From positions 1,524,579-1,588,578 of the forward strand of contig ML996688.1 in NCBI GenBank assembly GCA_010356995.1: DNA of 64,000 nt, given 5' to 3'. Numbering within the stretch: position 1 is the stretch's first letter; every line of letters begins with the position of its first letter. Both the position numbers and the translations under genes were made by a program. The notes below the pieces were generated by a model. It did no database searches and was not told the DNA's origin. It saw only the letters and a program-made list of their open reading frames with translations. The DNA is from Trichodelitschia bisporula (Eukaryota > Ascomycota > Dothideomycetes > Phaeotrichales > Phaeotrichaceae). Shown one piece after another: positions 54,172 to 64,000 of this stretch.

Positions 54172-55709
54172 ATGGTTAGCTTACATATCCTCCATCATGG
54201 CCAGCACTAACAACGACATAGGGTGCGAATCAGTCTGTCCCCGGTGGAGGTCCTCCTGGCGATGGAAAGGACAAGAAGGATGCAAAGGTTAGATAACCAC
54301 GGCCAATACACCGACTGCCGCTGACAGCCTACGCAGAAGGAGAAGCCCAAGTATGAGCCGCCACCACAGCCCACGACCCGCATCGGCCGGAGAAAGCGCA
54401 AGCAGGCGGGCCCGAATGCGTCGGCGAAGCTCCCCACTGTCTACCCTTCGTCGCGTTGCAAGTTGAAGTACCTGCGCATGCAGCGCATCCACGACCACCT
54501 GCTGCTTGAGGAGGAGTATGTGGAGAATCAGGAGCGGATGCGCAAGGCCAAGGCAACGGCCACGGCTGCTCCCGCGTCGGCCGGAGGAGACTCTGACGCC
54601 ATGGATCGCAACGCCGATGAACGTGGTCGCGTTGACGACATGCGTGGCAGCCCGATGGGCGTCGGTACGCTGGAGGAGCTCATCGATGACGACCACGCCA
54701 TCGTGTCGAGCGCGACGGGCCCCGAGTACTACGTCTCTATCATGTCTTTCGTCGACAAAGACCTTCTCGAGCCCGGCGCTAGCATCTTGCTGCACCACAA
54801 GTCTGTCTCCGTTGTCGGCGTTCTGACGGACGATGCGGATCCGTCGGTCTCAGTCATGAAGCTCGACAAGGCGCCTACCGAGTCGTACGCCGATATTGGT
54901 GGCTTGGAGGCACAGATTCAGGAGGTTCGGGAGGCCGTTGAGTTGCCTCTCCTGCATCCGGAGCTGTACGAGGAGATGGGTATCAAGCCGCCGAAGGGTG
55001 TCATTCTCTACGGAGCGCCTGGCACTGGCAAGACGCTGTTAGCGAAAGCTGTGGCAAACTCTACCAGTGCTACCTTCCTGCGCATTGTGGGTAGCGAGCT
55101 TATCCAGAAATATCTTGGTGACGGCCCGAGGCTCGTGCGCCAGCTCTTCCAAGTGGCGGCCGAGCATGCGCCTGCCATCGTCTTCATCGACGAGATCGAC
55201 GCTATCGGCACCAAGCGCTACGAGTCGACGTCTGGTGGCGAGCGTGAAGTCCAGCGTACCATGTTGGAACTGCTGAACCAGCTCGACGGGTTCGATGACC
55301 GTGGTGACGTCAAGGTTATCATGGCTACGAACAAGATCGAGACTCTTGATCCTGCTCTCATCCGTCCTGGTCGTATTGATCGCAAGATCCTCTTTGAGAA
55401 TCCTGACCGTAAGTATCGCCGTGTTTCATATGGGATACGGATGCTAACAAGCTTGCAGAGACGACCAAGAAGAAGATCTTCACTCTGCACACTTCCAAGA
55501 TGTCTCTCAGCGAAGATGTGGACCTTGACGAGTTCATCAACCAGAAGGATGACCTGTCGGGTGCTGATATCAAGGCTATCTGCTCGGAGGCCGGTCTGAT
55601 GGCGCTGAGAGAACGTCGGATGCGCGTCCAGATGGCTGACTTTAGGGCGGCGCGTGAGCGTGTCCTGAAGACGAAGAGCGAGGGCGAGCCGGAGGGTCTG
55701 TACTTGTAG
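54172..55709 (+). CDS. RPT2: 26S proteasome regulatory ATPase Rpt2
   Basis: Exons 54172-54174 (ATG only), 54222-54287, 54337-55408 and 55459-55709, giving 463 aa. Removing intron 1 creates [11 protein letters not shown], the N-myristoylation signal conserved in Rpt2; without splicing, a TAG precedes the second exon in frame. The coiled coil, OB-like domain ([20 protein letters not shown] in part) and AAA domain are complete: Walker A GAPGTGKT (249-256), Walker B FIDEID (306-311), arginine-finger region RPGRIDRKI. The protein ends LYL, the HbYX motif that docks into the 20S alpha ring and opens the gate. It unfolds substrates in the 26S proteasome. The first two donors (GTTAGC, GTTAGA) are off-consensus. 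Confidence 0.95.
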
Positions 55710-56072
55710 AGGGATGGACTGAACTGGTGCGGAGTGATTAGCTGCAACATAGAACGCGCGGTGTAATTGTAGCAGCTGTTATTGAAGTCTTGATATGGTC
55801 TTGACTCTCCTGTAGCCTAACCAGTGCCAGCTGCCAAAGTATTCCAGTCATGTCAACAACCCAAAATCCCGAATTTTTGTGCCAGCTCTATCTATGCTCC
55901 ATTCGTATGCATTTCCAGTTACTGGCTGAGTCCTTGTGGTGCAGAATCGCTGTAGTGCTGTTGTGCGATCGCGTTTATCTAATCATTCCAAGCTTTCACC
56001 TAGAAACCTTACCACCTTGACCTCCGAAGCACCTCCGCGCCTCCACAACCTCACCACCCCACCACCGACACC
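55710..56072. other. Short intergenic region between RPT2 and the cyclin H gene
   Basis: Same-strand spacer of about 360 bp. No gene is seen. Confidence 0.4.
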
Positions 56073-57267
56073 ATGTCCCTCACCGAAGACACACTCTACG
56101 CCTCATCGACACAATTTCGGTTATGGAGCTTCACGCCAGAAAAGCTCGTCTCCCTCCGCGCCGAAACCAATGCCTTCGCCACGAAAAACATCACCAAAGC
56201 CATCAAGCGCGCTCGCGCCTCTGACGAGACAGATAACAAGGAGCAGAAGATTGACTGCCTGACGATGGAAGAAGAACAGACGCTCATCAACGCCTACTGC
56301 GCGCAACTCATGCACCTAGGCCAAGCAAAGCCCTTCTCCCTCCCCGTCAGCGTCGTGGTCCGTCCCCCACCCCCCCCCCCCTCACCTCCCACTACCACAC
56401 CTAACACAATCCCAGGGCACCGCAGTCCAATTCTTCAAACGCTTCTACCTCTCCAACTCCCCCATGACCTACCATCCGCTCCAAATCCTCCCCGCAACCC
56501 TCTTCCTCGCCACCAAGACCGAGAGCCGCCACATGGCACTCAAAGACTTCGCGGAGAGGCTCCGGGGTCTCACGGCGTGGAAAACGGCGACCCCGGATGA
56601 GGTTATTGCGCCGGAGTTTATTATCACCCAGGCGTTGAGGTTTAGTTTCTCGGTTAGACATCCGTATCGCGCGCTTTCGGGGTTTAGGCTAGAGATGCTG
56701 GGGTTGTTGGAGGTTGTAAGGGCGCGCCGTGGGCCCGCTGGGTTTCCGCTGGCGGTTGAGGATGTAAGGGGTAAGTTACTTGGTGGGCGCGATCCTGAGG
56801 CGTGGGGCGAGGTAGTGCAGCGGATGCATGAGACGGCGCTGAAATACTTACACGGCGCGGCGCTGCTGTCTGATGTGTACTTCCTGTACGCGCCGGCGCA
56901 TATCACATTCGCAGCACTCCACATCGCGGACCCGGAGTTCACGGAAATGTTCCTTGAGATCCCGCTACGGAACAAGCCCGAGCTCAAAGCACGGGTTCTG
57001 GCTACAGTTCTTGCGTGCAAGGTCGTGCTGCTGGAAGCAGAGAAGCGCAGGGTGGATAAGGAGGAAGTGGCAAGGGTGGAGGCGAAGTTGGCGCTGTGTC
57101 GGGATCCGGAGAAGATTGATCTTGTGGGGTTGAATCGGGCGCAGAAGAGGGATGCTGCTGAGGATGGGCAGTTGGATGAGAAGGTTGCGAAGAAGAGAAG
57201 GCTGATACGGGAGAAGAGTGCGAGGGATGCGGAGGATTTGTTTGGGCCGGGGCTGGTTGGGAAATGA
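56073..57267 (+). CDS. Cyclin H-like subunit of TFIIH/CAK (Ccl1)
   Basis: Exons 56073-56357 and 56416-57267 (58-nt intron, donor GTCCGT), giving 378 aa. The start (TEDTLYASSTQFRLWSFTPE) matches the cyclin H N-terminal helix (SxxxRxWxFxxEELxxxR). The first cyclin box spans the intron (TLINAYCAQLMHLGQ / FFKRFYLSNSPMTYHP, LFLATKTES), and the second follows (HPYRALSGFRLEMLGLLE, YLHGAALLSDVYFLYAPAHITFAALHI in part). A basic helical C-terminus (KVAKKRRLIREKSARDAEDLFG) closes the protein. Cyclin H partners with Kin28/Cdk7 to phosphorylate the RNA polymerase II CTD within TFIIH in the nucleus. The intron falls between cyclin-box helices. Confidence 0.9.
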
Positions 57268-58150
57268 GGGTTTGGGGATTGGAGTTTGGGCTGGCGTTGT
57301 GTGAGTGTATGGATGGTTCATTGTATCATAGATGGAGTTTGGGCCGCTGATGGCTTTCGGGCGGCGGTTCGGTGGGCTTAGAGGAGTAATGTATTGGTAT
57401 GGACAGGCTGCGTGTAGAGGACTTATGGTGGGCTTGAGAGCGCCGTCAACAGCTTCAACGAACCTAAGGTATGTAGCCTCAATGGTCTTATAGTCTTCAA
57501 TCTGATAACATTACCTCTAGACCACGCATCCTTTGCACTGTCTGCGAGTTGCTATGCTTGATATCGGCTTCAGAATGGATACATCTCCACCAAATGCGAG
57601 CAGGACCATGAAGAAGCGGTATCCAGCACCGCCCGAGCCACTCACTGCATAGATCTCGTCATAGGCTCAATATCCTCACCAATATCAAAGGCCAACTTCC
57701 AAATCAACATCTGCCAGACCGTACCCACGGCACCACTCACTAACATCAGAGCGGAAGGCACTCAGCCTTGCACGCATGAACGACCAGGATCCTTCCACGG
57801 CACCCTCCTCGCTAGGATGCGAACCCGCTGTCGATATACGTCAACGCACTGTCCAACGATCTTCCCCAGGTTTCATCGCTTTGCACCAAACCTAGCTCAG
57901 CAGGTCACCACATTCCCGGGTAGGGCACAGGCATAGCAAAGCTTGGTATAGGCGACAACATCATGGTTCCCGTATGCCAAACAAGAAACCATCCCTGGCA
58001 TTACTATGGCACGCTCACTGGCGGATATGACGAGGACCCGGCGGAATGGATCCCGTCGTGCTCAATTATGTACGCGAAAGATATTGACGCCCCTCCCCCC
58101 GATCTACCTGACCTTCCCTCTTCCATCACTTCGCTTAAGGCATTCATCGC
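57268..58150. other. Convergent spacer with possible gene remnant
   Basis: Between cyclin H (+) and the small secreted protein (-). The region contains the degraded-looking coding fragment listed next and a plus-strand 63-codon frame at 57963-58154 of unknown meaning. Confidence 0.35.
57550..57722 (-). pseudogene. Possible fragment of a decayed protein-coding gene
   Basis: On the minus strand, two peptide-like stretches lie close together in different frames: WQMLIWKLAFDIGEDIEP, then YDEIYAVSGSGGAGYRFFMV with a hydrophobic continuation. Neither has a start codon or splice sites that would join them, and in-frame stops (TGA near the frame change) separate them. The Gly-rich segment looks protein-like, but I do not recognise the family. 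Chance is possible. Confidence 0.2.
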
Positions 58151-58857
58151 TTAAGCGGCAGGCCCGTTACCCCCCGCCATGATCCAGGCATCGATCCGCA
58201 GCACGCTGGACCCATCCGCACCCGCCGCAACCTGGCGCAGCGTACCAATGGCCACAACGTTGTTAAGCCAGTAGTACGCGGCGGCACCGGTCTCGAACAG
58301 GAAGCGCAGCTGCAGCGACCCGTTCGGGGTGCTGGAGCCCGTGGACCGAATCCAGATGTTCGCGCCGTCGGTCGTGCGGAAGTTGTAGCGCGTGTCCGGG
58401 TGGAAGATGCCCGTCTTGGTGTCGAAGTAGCCCCAGTCAGCGCCGAGGTCGAGGATGGTGCCTAGGGGGAGGGGGTCAGTAATGTCCGTTTGTGATGAAT
58501 GGGGAGGGGAGGGGGAGTAAGCCTACCGCTCAGAGCCGGCCCGGTGAAGTTCCCGCCCACGATGGGGATGACGACGCGGTCGCCCTCGCTGACGACACCG
58601 ATGTCAAACGGCGCGGCGCAGTTGACGAACGCGGTGTACAGGAAGGTGAGCGCCGGGGCGGTGGAGCTCGGGGCGGAGCTGCACGCGGCGGAGGTCGAGC
58701 TGGGCGCGGCGGAGGTGCTCGTGGCAAGGATGCTCGACGATACCTTTGCACTAGACTTAGGCTTGCTGGCTACACCGGCGGCATTTAAGGTATCTACTGT
58801 CTGCGCGAGAACAGTGCCGGCCACGGCCAGCAGCGGGAGGATGGTCTTGAACAGCAT
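58151..58857 (-). CDS. Small secreted Ser/Thr-rich protein, DUF3237-like
   Basis: Exons 58857-58527 and 58461-58151 (65-nt intron, GTAGGC...CTAG), giving 213 aa. A clear signal peptide (MLFKTILPLLAVAGTVLA, cut about Ala18-Gln19) is followed by a Ser/Thr/Ala-rich linker (about 35-70). The folded domain has LTFLYTAFVNCAAPFDIG, EGDRVVIPIVGGNFTGPALSG, then after the intron LGADWGYFDTKTGIFHPDTR, YNFRTTDGANIWIRSTG, YWLNNVVAIGTLR and VLRIDAWIMAG. This pattern matches the small beta-barrel DUF3237 family. No enzymatic residues can be named. It is probably extracellular or cell-wall associated; O-glycosylation of the Ser-rich linker is inferred. Confidence 0.82.
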
Positions 58858-61848
58858 TTTCGTTTTGGAAAGTTGAAAGGAGTGGATAGCTTAACGGTGA
58901 AGCTGGAAGGAGTGGACTGTCGATGGGGACCGGTATTAATATGGATATGAATTGGTGGTGGGGATGGATTGGATCGACGACGGGGGGAAGGGTCTTCTTA
59001 TATCCCTTCACGATTAAGAGCTCCCCGCTCTAGCAAGCTGCATGGCAATGGTCCTGCATATCCTGCTAGCTCGCTGCGAGAGTCGTGCATCCGCTGTCCG
59101 GCACAGGGACTTGCCTTGACGCGGACCCGCGCCACACGCCTCCCGGCGGGCGGTAGTGCGGTGGGGGCCCTGCCGGGGCGACCGCGGCGCCTCTTCTCCC
59201 ATTCACGATAGCAAAAGACGCGGCAAAGGCGCCCCATTCCCCTCGTGGAGGCCCCACTCCAGGCACCGCGATGTCCGCTAGAAGGGGGAATGCAACACCC
59301 GGTGGCGTCGGTGCTCTGGGGAATATTGGACCGAAGTTAGGAAATCGCATGGCTCAGCGGCCGGGAAATTGGCGAGATTGGAAAGCCCCACCGCGGAGAA
59401 CTAGGGCCGACCGTTTGGGACCTTCGCTTCAGCCCGTGTTTTTCTTCGAGAAGGGTGAGGGGGGGCCGCTAGGCGGTTCGGGAATGGGTGAGATGAGGAG
59501 CTGTTGCGTACATCCGTAATTCTCCCGCTTTCCAAGGTGTAAGCTCCAAGATGTTCAGCTTTGTGACGCAAGTATCGATGTTCGGGGATGAGTTCGAGCT
59601 TGCTTGTCTTGCACGACGTTGTTACTATGCTTCAGGATACGAGGGTTGTTTGGGTTGGGTTGCTACGAAGTAGGCCGGCCGTTATGCGAGGCCAGCGCGG
59701 GCGCGCCTGCATGCGCCTGCATTTGCCCGCTGCGAGTCATGGCGCGTTTGCGGCGCGCTAGGCATGGAACACGGATTGGGCATGTTCACGATGCGATTCA
59801 TAGTTCTGCGTATATTGGCAAGTAAGTGCCAGACGCGCGCTCTTCGCAACTGTGCTATGGGGAAATACGATGTTGCTAGGCGCCGTGCGGAGGCCAAGGG
59901 TTCAAGATCTATGGAACTGACGATGCCGAGAGGTATAGCTTCAACTCCCGCGCCTTAGAGCTAGTGTTTCCACGTGGGCGCCGAGGGTTGGCACGTTCCT
60001 GCGTTCTTCGTGAGGAAGATTGGGGGTTGGAGAGGGGTAAGAAGGTATTGTGGCTGCGGGCAAGGCGGAGTGCGATATCATCGTGGAAAGTCTGGAAGCG
60101 GAAATGGCCCTCTTCGTGCCGCCTCCTATCGAGAAAATGGAGTCTTCGGCTATCGGATTCGATAATCGAGTGGGTCCGGATCATGGCAAATGGTTCGACT
60201 GCCCCCCTTCGAGAACGAGTGGATACTGGAGTACGAAAGTACGTGACGCCGCAGCCGATACAACCTACTGTTACGCAATAAAAAGCGAGAATTGGAAGGC
60301 CGAGTCTTCTTTCTCCTTCCCATCACGTTCATTCGCAAAATCCGATGCATCAGTGAATGTCATTCGAGTTGATCAATTGTTTTTTCCTCACTGACCCACC
60401 GTCATACCCGCATTTGTTGCTCGCTCGCTATCCCATGCCCCCCCGCGCTTAAACCCCGGTCCGATACTTGGCTGTCAGCAATTTCGAGCTGCCGGTGCCG
60501 GGATGGGCCTGGTTCGTGGGTTGGGGGCCCGAGTCAGGGTGTTTGGCAGGCGCGACGTCGTTGTTGCCGGACTGGATGTGAGGCGGTAAATGGCCATGAT
60601 AGCATTGTGTATTATGGATTGCGTTGTACGTGGATGGAGATGCGAGGTGAAAGGAAGCTCTATGTATATGGGTAGATAGCGAGCAAGCGCTTTGCTTCGC
60701 CATCAGCCCACCCGCGAACCTGCAATATCATCCCCATCAATCCCTAGAGCTCAACACCTCAACCTCCCCCATCATCAACATGTAAACAACCCCCTCCTCA
60801 CCGCAACCACCACACGCCCACCCGGCCCACGACTCAAACCACGACCCACAACCGGCCTGGAGCATGGCAACGCAACACAAATCACCCGTCCGCCATAAAT
60901 AGTTCCGCAGCCCCACTCCCCATCATCATCACCGCATTTAGCCCGGCCATGTGCGATGTGGCCTCCCTGCCCCCATCCCGCCAGCGGAAGCGGGACCTTT
61001 CGCCGGGCCCAGATGCCCGGGAACGGGGGGGAGCGTGGCATGAGCTGCGATACTGCATTTTCAAATCCTCACCGAATGCGTATGGTTCCATAGATAGAGC
61101 TTTTGAGAACCCTTTTTGCCGGGGCCCAGGTGCCCGGGACGGGGAGGCCTGCGAGCAAGGCTGCGGTACTGCATTTTCAAAATTTGTCGGCTGGGAATGG
61201 ATCATGGGTGAAGGAAGCTTTACCTCCGCAAGGCGTGCTGTTGTCCGGAATATCCAGAGGGCGCTATCTTTCGTAGCTCCGGGGTATGGCGGGGAAGGCG
61301 TAGGAGGCTGCTCTGGTGCTGGCTTTCATATCCGGTTGCCGAACGCCATCTTTCCCCGAAAACCCTCATCAGCTCATGCCCTTGCCGATCTGCCGGACAA
61401 GATCATGTCGTACAAATCGAGTTCCACCGGAGCAGAGCACGTAGAGAGTTGCCGTTGTAAGTGTGATACTCATATATACAGAAAGAGTAGCTTTTAAAAT
61501 GCCAGGCTAGTAAGACAAGAGACCATCGCAAACCCTCAAAGGCGCACCACATCCACGTCCTATCCTCAATCTCATCTCTAGACAAGCATACCCTTTACAC
61601 ATGTACCCCAGATCCCAGATACTCCGGAAGCCTCACCGCAGCAGAACTCAAACCCCAAATCGATACAGACCTTGCCCTCCCCAGCTTCGATATATCGAAA
61701 TCCTTCCCGCGCGGTACCGTGCCGTCCCGCCCGCGCCACACCGCGCGCCACTACACTCACAACCATCAGCGGGAGTGGCCATCGCATTACCATCGCAGAG
61801 CAAGAAATACAAGGCCAGCATTGCCCGGTAAAGCAGCTCCAGCATACC
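58858..61848. other. About 3-kb region without a supported gene
   Basis: 5' flank of the secreted-protein gene and 3' flank of the cap-binding gene. It contains an imperfect direct repeat (next entry). The plus-strand frame at 60949-61497 is largely that repeat translated. Confidence 0.45.
61001..61185. repeat. About 66-bp imperfect direct repeat, two copies
   Basis: Copies at about 61001-61066 and 61118-61185 both run from GCCGGGCCCAGRTGCCCGGGA to TACTGCATTTTCAAA, about 117 bp apart. Each copy opens with a GC-rich stretch containing CCCGGG next to GGGCCC. Confidence 0.8.
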
Positions 61849-64000
61849 CTACTCCACATTCTCCACATCCACCTTATTCTCCTCCACCCCCTGCATAACC
61901 TCATCACCCCCCTTCCCCCCCTCATCCCTTTCCTTCTTCCCCTCCCCCTCCCCCCTCGCAACCTGCTGCGCAACCGCCGCCTCCCCAACAATAGCCTCCT
62001 CAACCGCCATCTTGCGCCCGAAAACCCTCGCCCAGCGCCCCGCCCAAGTGCGCACCAAATTTCCCTCCTCCTCCCCCCCCTCACCCTCAATAATAGCCCC
62101 CTCCGTCGCCCCATTCGCAAGCCCAGAAACCGCCTCCACAATGCTGCCAAACAGCGCCCGCTCGCCCACGCGCTCCTTCTCCAGCGTATCGTCGAGGAGC
62201 TGGACCTCATTCGCCCCCAACGCGCCGCGCGCCCCCGCGACCCGCGCCTTGACAATCTGCCGCACGCGGTTCGTGACCTTGAACATCGTGACCGAGACCA
62301 TCTCATAGCGCCACCACTCGGCGAGCACGCGCCCGTCGCGCAGTGCGTCAGGGCCGAGCGCCCACTGGACCACTGACTCAGGCGTGACGATTGTGTAGTT
62401 CAGCAGCTTGTCGACGATGTTGACGGCCGTGCCTGGGTGGTAGGCCCAGTAGCTCACGACGCTTTGGATGATCTGGCGGCGCGCGGCATCGGATTGGGCG
62501 CCGATGGCGAGGAGGCGTTCCTTGCAGCGCTCGATGTTGGAGAGCACGTGGGAGAGCGACTTGGAGCCGATGAAGCAGATCGCCGTCATATAGGCATCGG
62601 TCGAGGAGACCAGCGGGTCCAGAACGCCGTGGGCCAGAGCCTGAGAGTGGATCGCATCAATAGGAACCTGGAGCTCAGTATCGGCAGCGCGCGAGCGGAG
62701 AAGCGCCAGGATCTGACGACCCTCGGCGGCATAGGGTGTGGTCTCAACATTGTACTTGAAGTCCGGGATATCCTTTTCCTTGCCGTCCGGAATCAACGAG
62801 TGATACTCAGCCGGAAGCGACTCGCGGATGCGCTTGGTAAAGCTGAGACGGATTTCCTTGTCGATAGAGCTCAAGATGAATGCCTTCTTAGGATGGACAT
62901 TTGGGCGTCCAACCTCCTCAGACCACTCAGACCACTTCCACCGGAAGTCGTAGTTGCTGATGTGGTGCGCAAACCAGTCCAAAAACCGGTACGCAAGCTC
63001 CATGTCGAGGTACTCCAGATTCTTGAACACATAGCGGATGGCACGACCCAGACTCGGCGCGATGGCGCCGGGGGAGAAGCGACAGGCCTCGATGACGACG
63101 GAATGGTAGTAGACAAGCTTGTGCTCAGGGGCGGGAAGAAGCAGAAGCTGAGAGAATACCGCGTCGATGGCGCAGTCTTCGGGCTTCCACGGAGATCGAC
63201 CCTCCTCAACGTCCTTGATCTTGTCAAACGGCACGCTGCGCCCAACGAACGTTCCCGGTGCCCAATAGAGATCGAGATCGATGAGGAATTTGGTCACAGC
63301 GATGCGGTTAAAATCCATGACGTTGATCTGGTCGACTATGACATCACGGATGAGGGAACACGCGATGTTCTCTGTCGTAGGAACAGACTAGCACAGATTA
63401 GTTGCATCCTACGGAGTCCGCAAAGTGGACCTACCTCGACCGACAGATCCGCATACAGCGAGCAGAAAGCCTCTGGGAAAACGGGCTTCGGACCCGGATT
63501 AACTGGCGAAGGAACCGTAACCGTCGGGAGGGTTTGCTTGTTGACGACGGCATCATCCGACTTATTGTAAATCCTAGGGATGCAGGCGAACGACCAGCCA
63601 AGCGTTGACTCCCTCACGAGCTGCTTCTGTAGGAGACCGATGATGCTCTGGTACTCGAAGATATTCTCGTCACCATTGCCTGGGAACGGGTTGGCGAGGT
63701 TTTCGAGAGGATGCGAAGCCGACGCGATGATATCCGTATTCTCCAGAAGATCCAGCGCCTTCTGTTCGAGGCCGGAAGAGGATGTAAGCGCATACGGGAT
63801 AGTGACGAGAATAATCTTGACAAGTTCGAGCCCAACGGCGTCTTCCTGAGAGGCAGCCTGCAAGTCCGCCGCAGTATCGAACAGCTGATCAAAGACGCTG
63901 AACACGCCGTCACCTTCCAAGATACCCTGAAGGCAGGCGAAGAAGCGAAGGAAGAACTTGAACTCGCGCCACTCGCCAGCGTCCAGGTACTCCTGCATCA
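61849..64000 (-). CDS. Nuclear cap-binding complex subunit 1 (CBP80/Cbc1), 5' end off the edge
   Basis: The visible exons are >64000-63435 and 63387-61849, with a phase-0 intron (GTAGGT...CTAG) of 47 nt; about 700 C-terminal residues are present. The exon at the edge carries the end of the first MIF4G-like block (FKFFLRFFACLQGILEG, GLELVKIILVTIPYAL). After the intron come the middle and C-terminal MIF4G-like domains (FNRIAVTKFLIDLDLYW, HKLVYYHSVVIEACRFSP, YRFLDWFAHHISNYDFRWKW, HVLSNIERCKERLLAIG, VDKLLNYTIVTPESVVQWAL). This is the CBP80 fold. With CBP20 it binds the m7G cap of nascent Pol II transcripts in the nucleus and aids splicing and export. The C-terminus is low-complexity acidic/basic. 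The start codon lies beyond position 64000. Confidence 0.93.

Noticed and set aside
60949-61497. 182-codon plus-strand frame
   Set aside because: Much of it is the translated 66-bp direct repeat; no recognisable fold or splice context.

Overview
The window looks like nuclear DNA from a filamentous ascomycete (Pezizomycotina). It has compact protein genes on both strands with few short introns (about 45-100 nt, GT...AG, CTAAC/CTGAC-like branch points), pyrimidine-rich leaders, and fungal families (Pho8-type vacuolar phosphatase, Bmt2, DUF3405, CAP10 glycosyltransferase, fungal uL5m). I saw no rRNA, tRNA, CRISPR array or prokaryotic operon. No class or species is claimed. All exon joins were read by eye from splice consensus, frame continuity and protein logic.

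Layout. 0-6 kb: a possible 3' end of a gene entering from the left; a D-2-hydroxyacid dehydrogenase (-); vacuolar alkaline phosphatase (+); a small His/Gln-rich protein with repeated [K/R]I-x-P motifs (+). 6-11 kb: gene-poor. 11-21 kb: DUF3405 membrane protein (+), SET-domain protein with a MYND-like finger (-), a possible 66-aa gene (-), Bmt2 25S rRNA methyltransferase (+), secreted PLC-X-like protein (-), mitochondrial ribosomal protein uL5m (-). 23-34 kb: an unusual USP-fold deubiquitinase (+), a WD40-like protein (-) facing it tail to tail, a Gly/Pro-rich hypothetical (-), and a Mn-type CDF transporter (-). 34-42 kb: an 8.4-kb stretch without a convincing gene, ending in a very pyrimidine-rich leader. 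42-44 kb: GSK-3 kinase with seven coding exons (+). 46-58 kb: CAP10 glycosyltransferase (-), coiled-coil protein (-), Ubc1-type E2 with UBA domain (-) divergent from the Rpt2 26S proteasome ATPase (+), and cyclin H (+). 58-64 kb: small secreted Ser/Thr-rich protein (-), then the nuclear cap-binding subunit CBP80 (-), which runs off the right edge.

Most genes are housekeeping, and no biosynthetic cluster is evident. Ubiquitin-proteasome functions recur (deubiquitinase, E2, Rpt2), and E2 and Rpt2 share one intergenic region. The most unusual observation is that the deubiquitinase and the WD40-like protein, neighbours in tail-to-tail orientation, both end in the same C-terminal tetrapeptide CVVM, a canonical farnesylation (CaaX) box. 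Other notable points are an upstream ORF whose stop overlaps the deubiquitinase start codon, a one-codon first coding exon in RPT2 that yields an N-myristoylation signal, several local minisatellites, and two related LTR-like relics.
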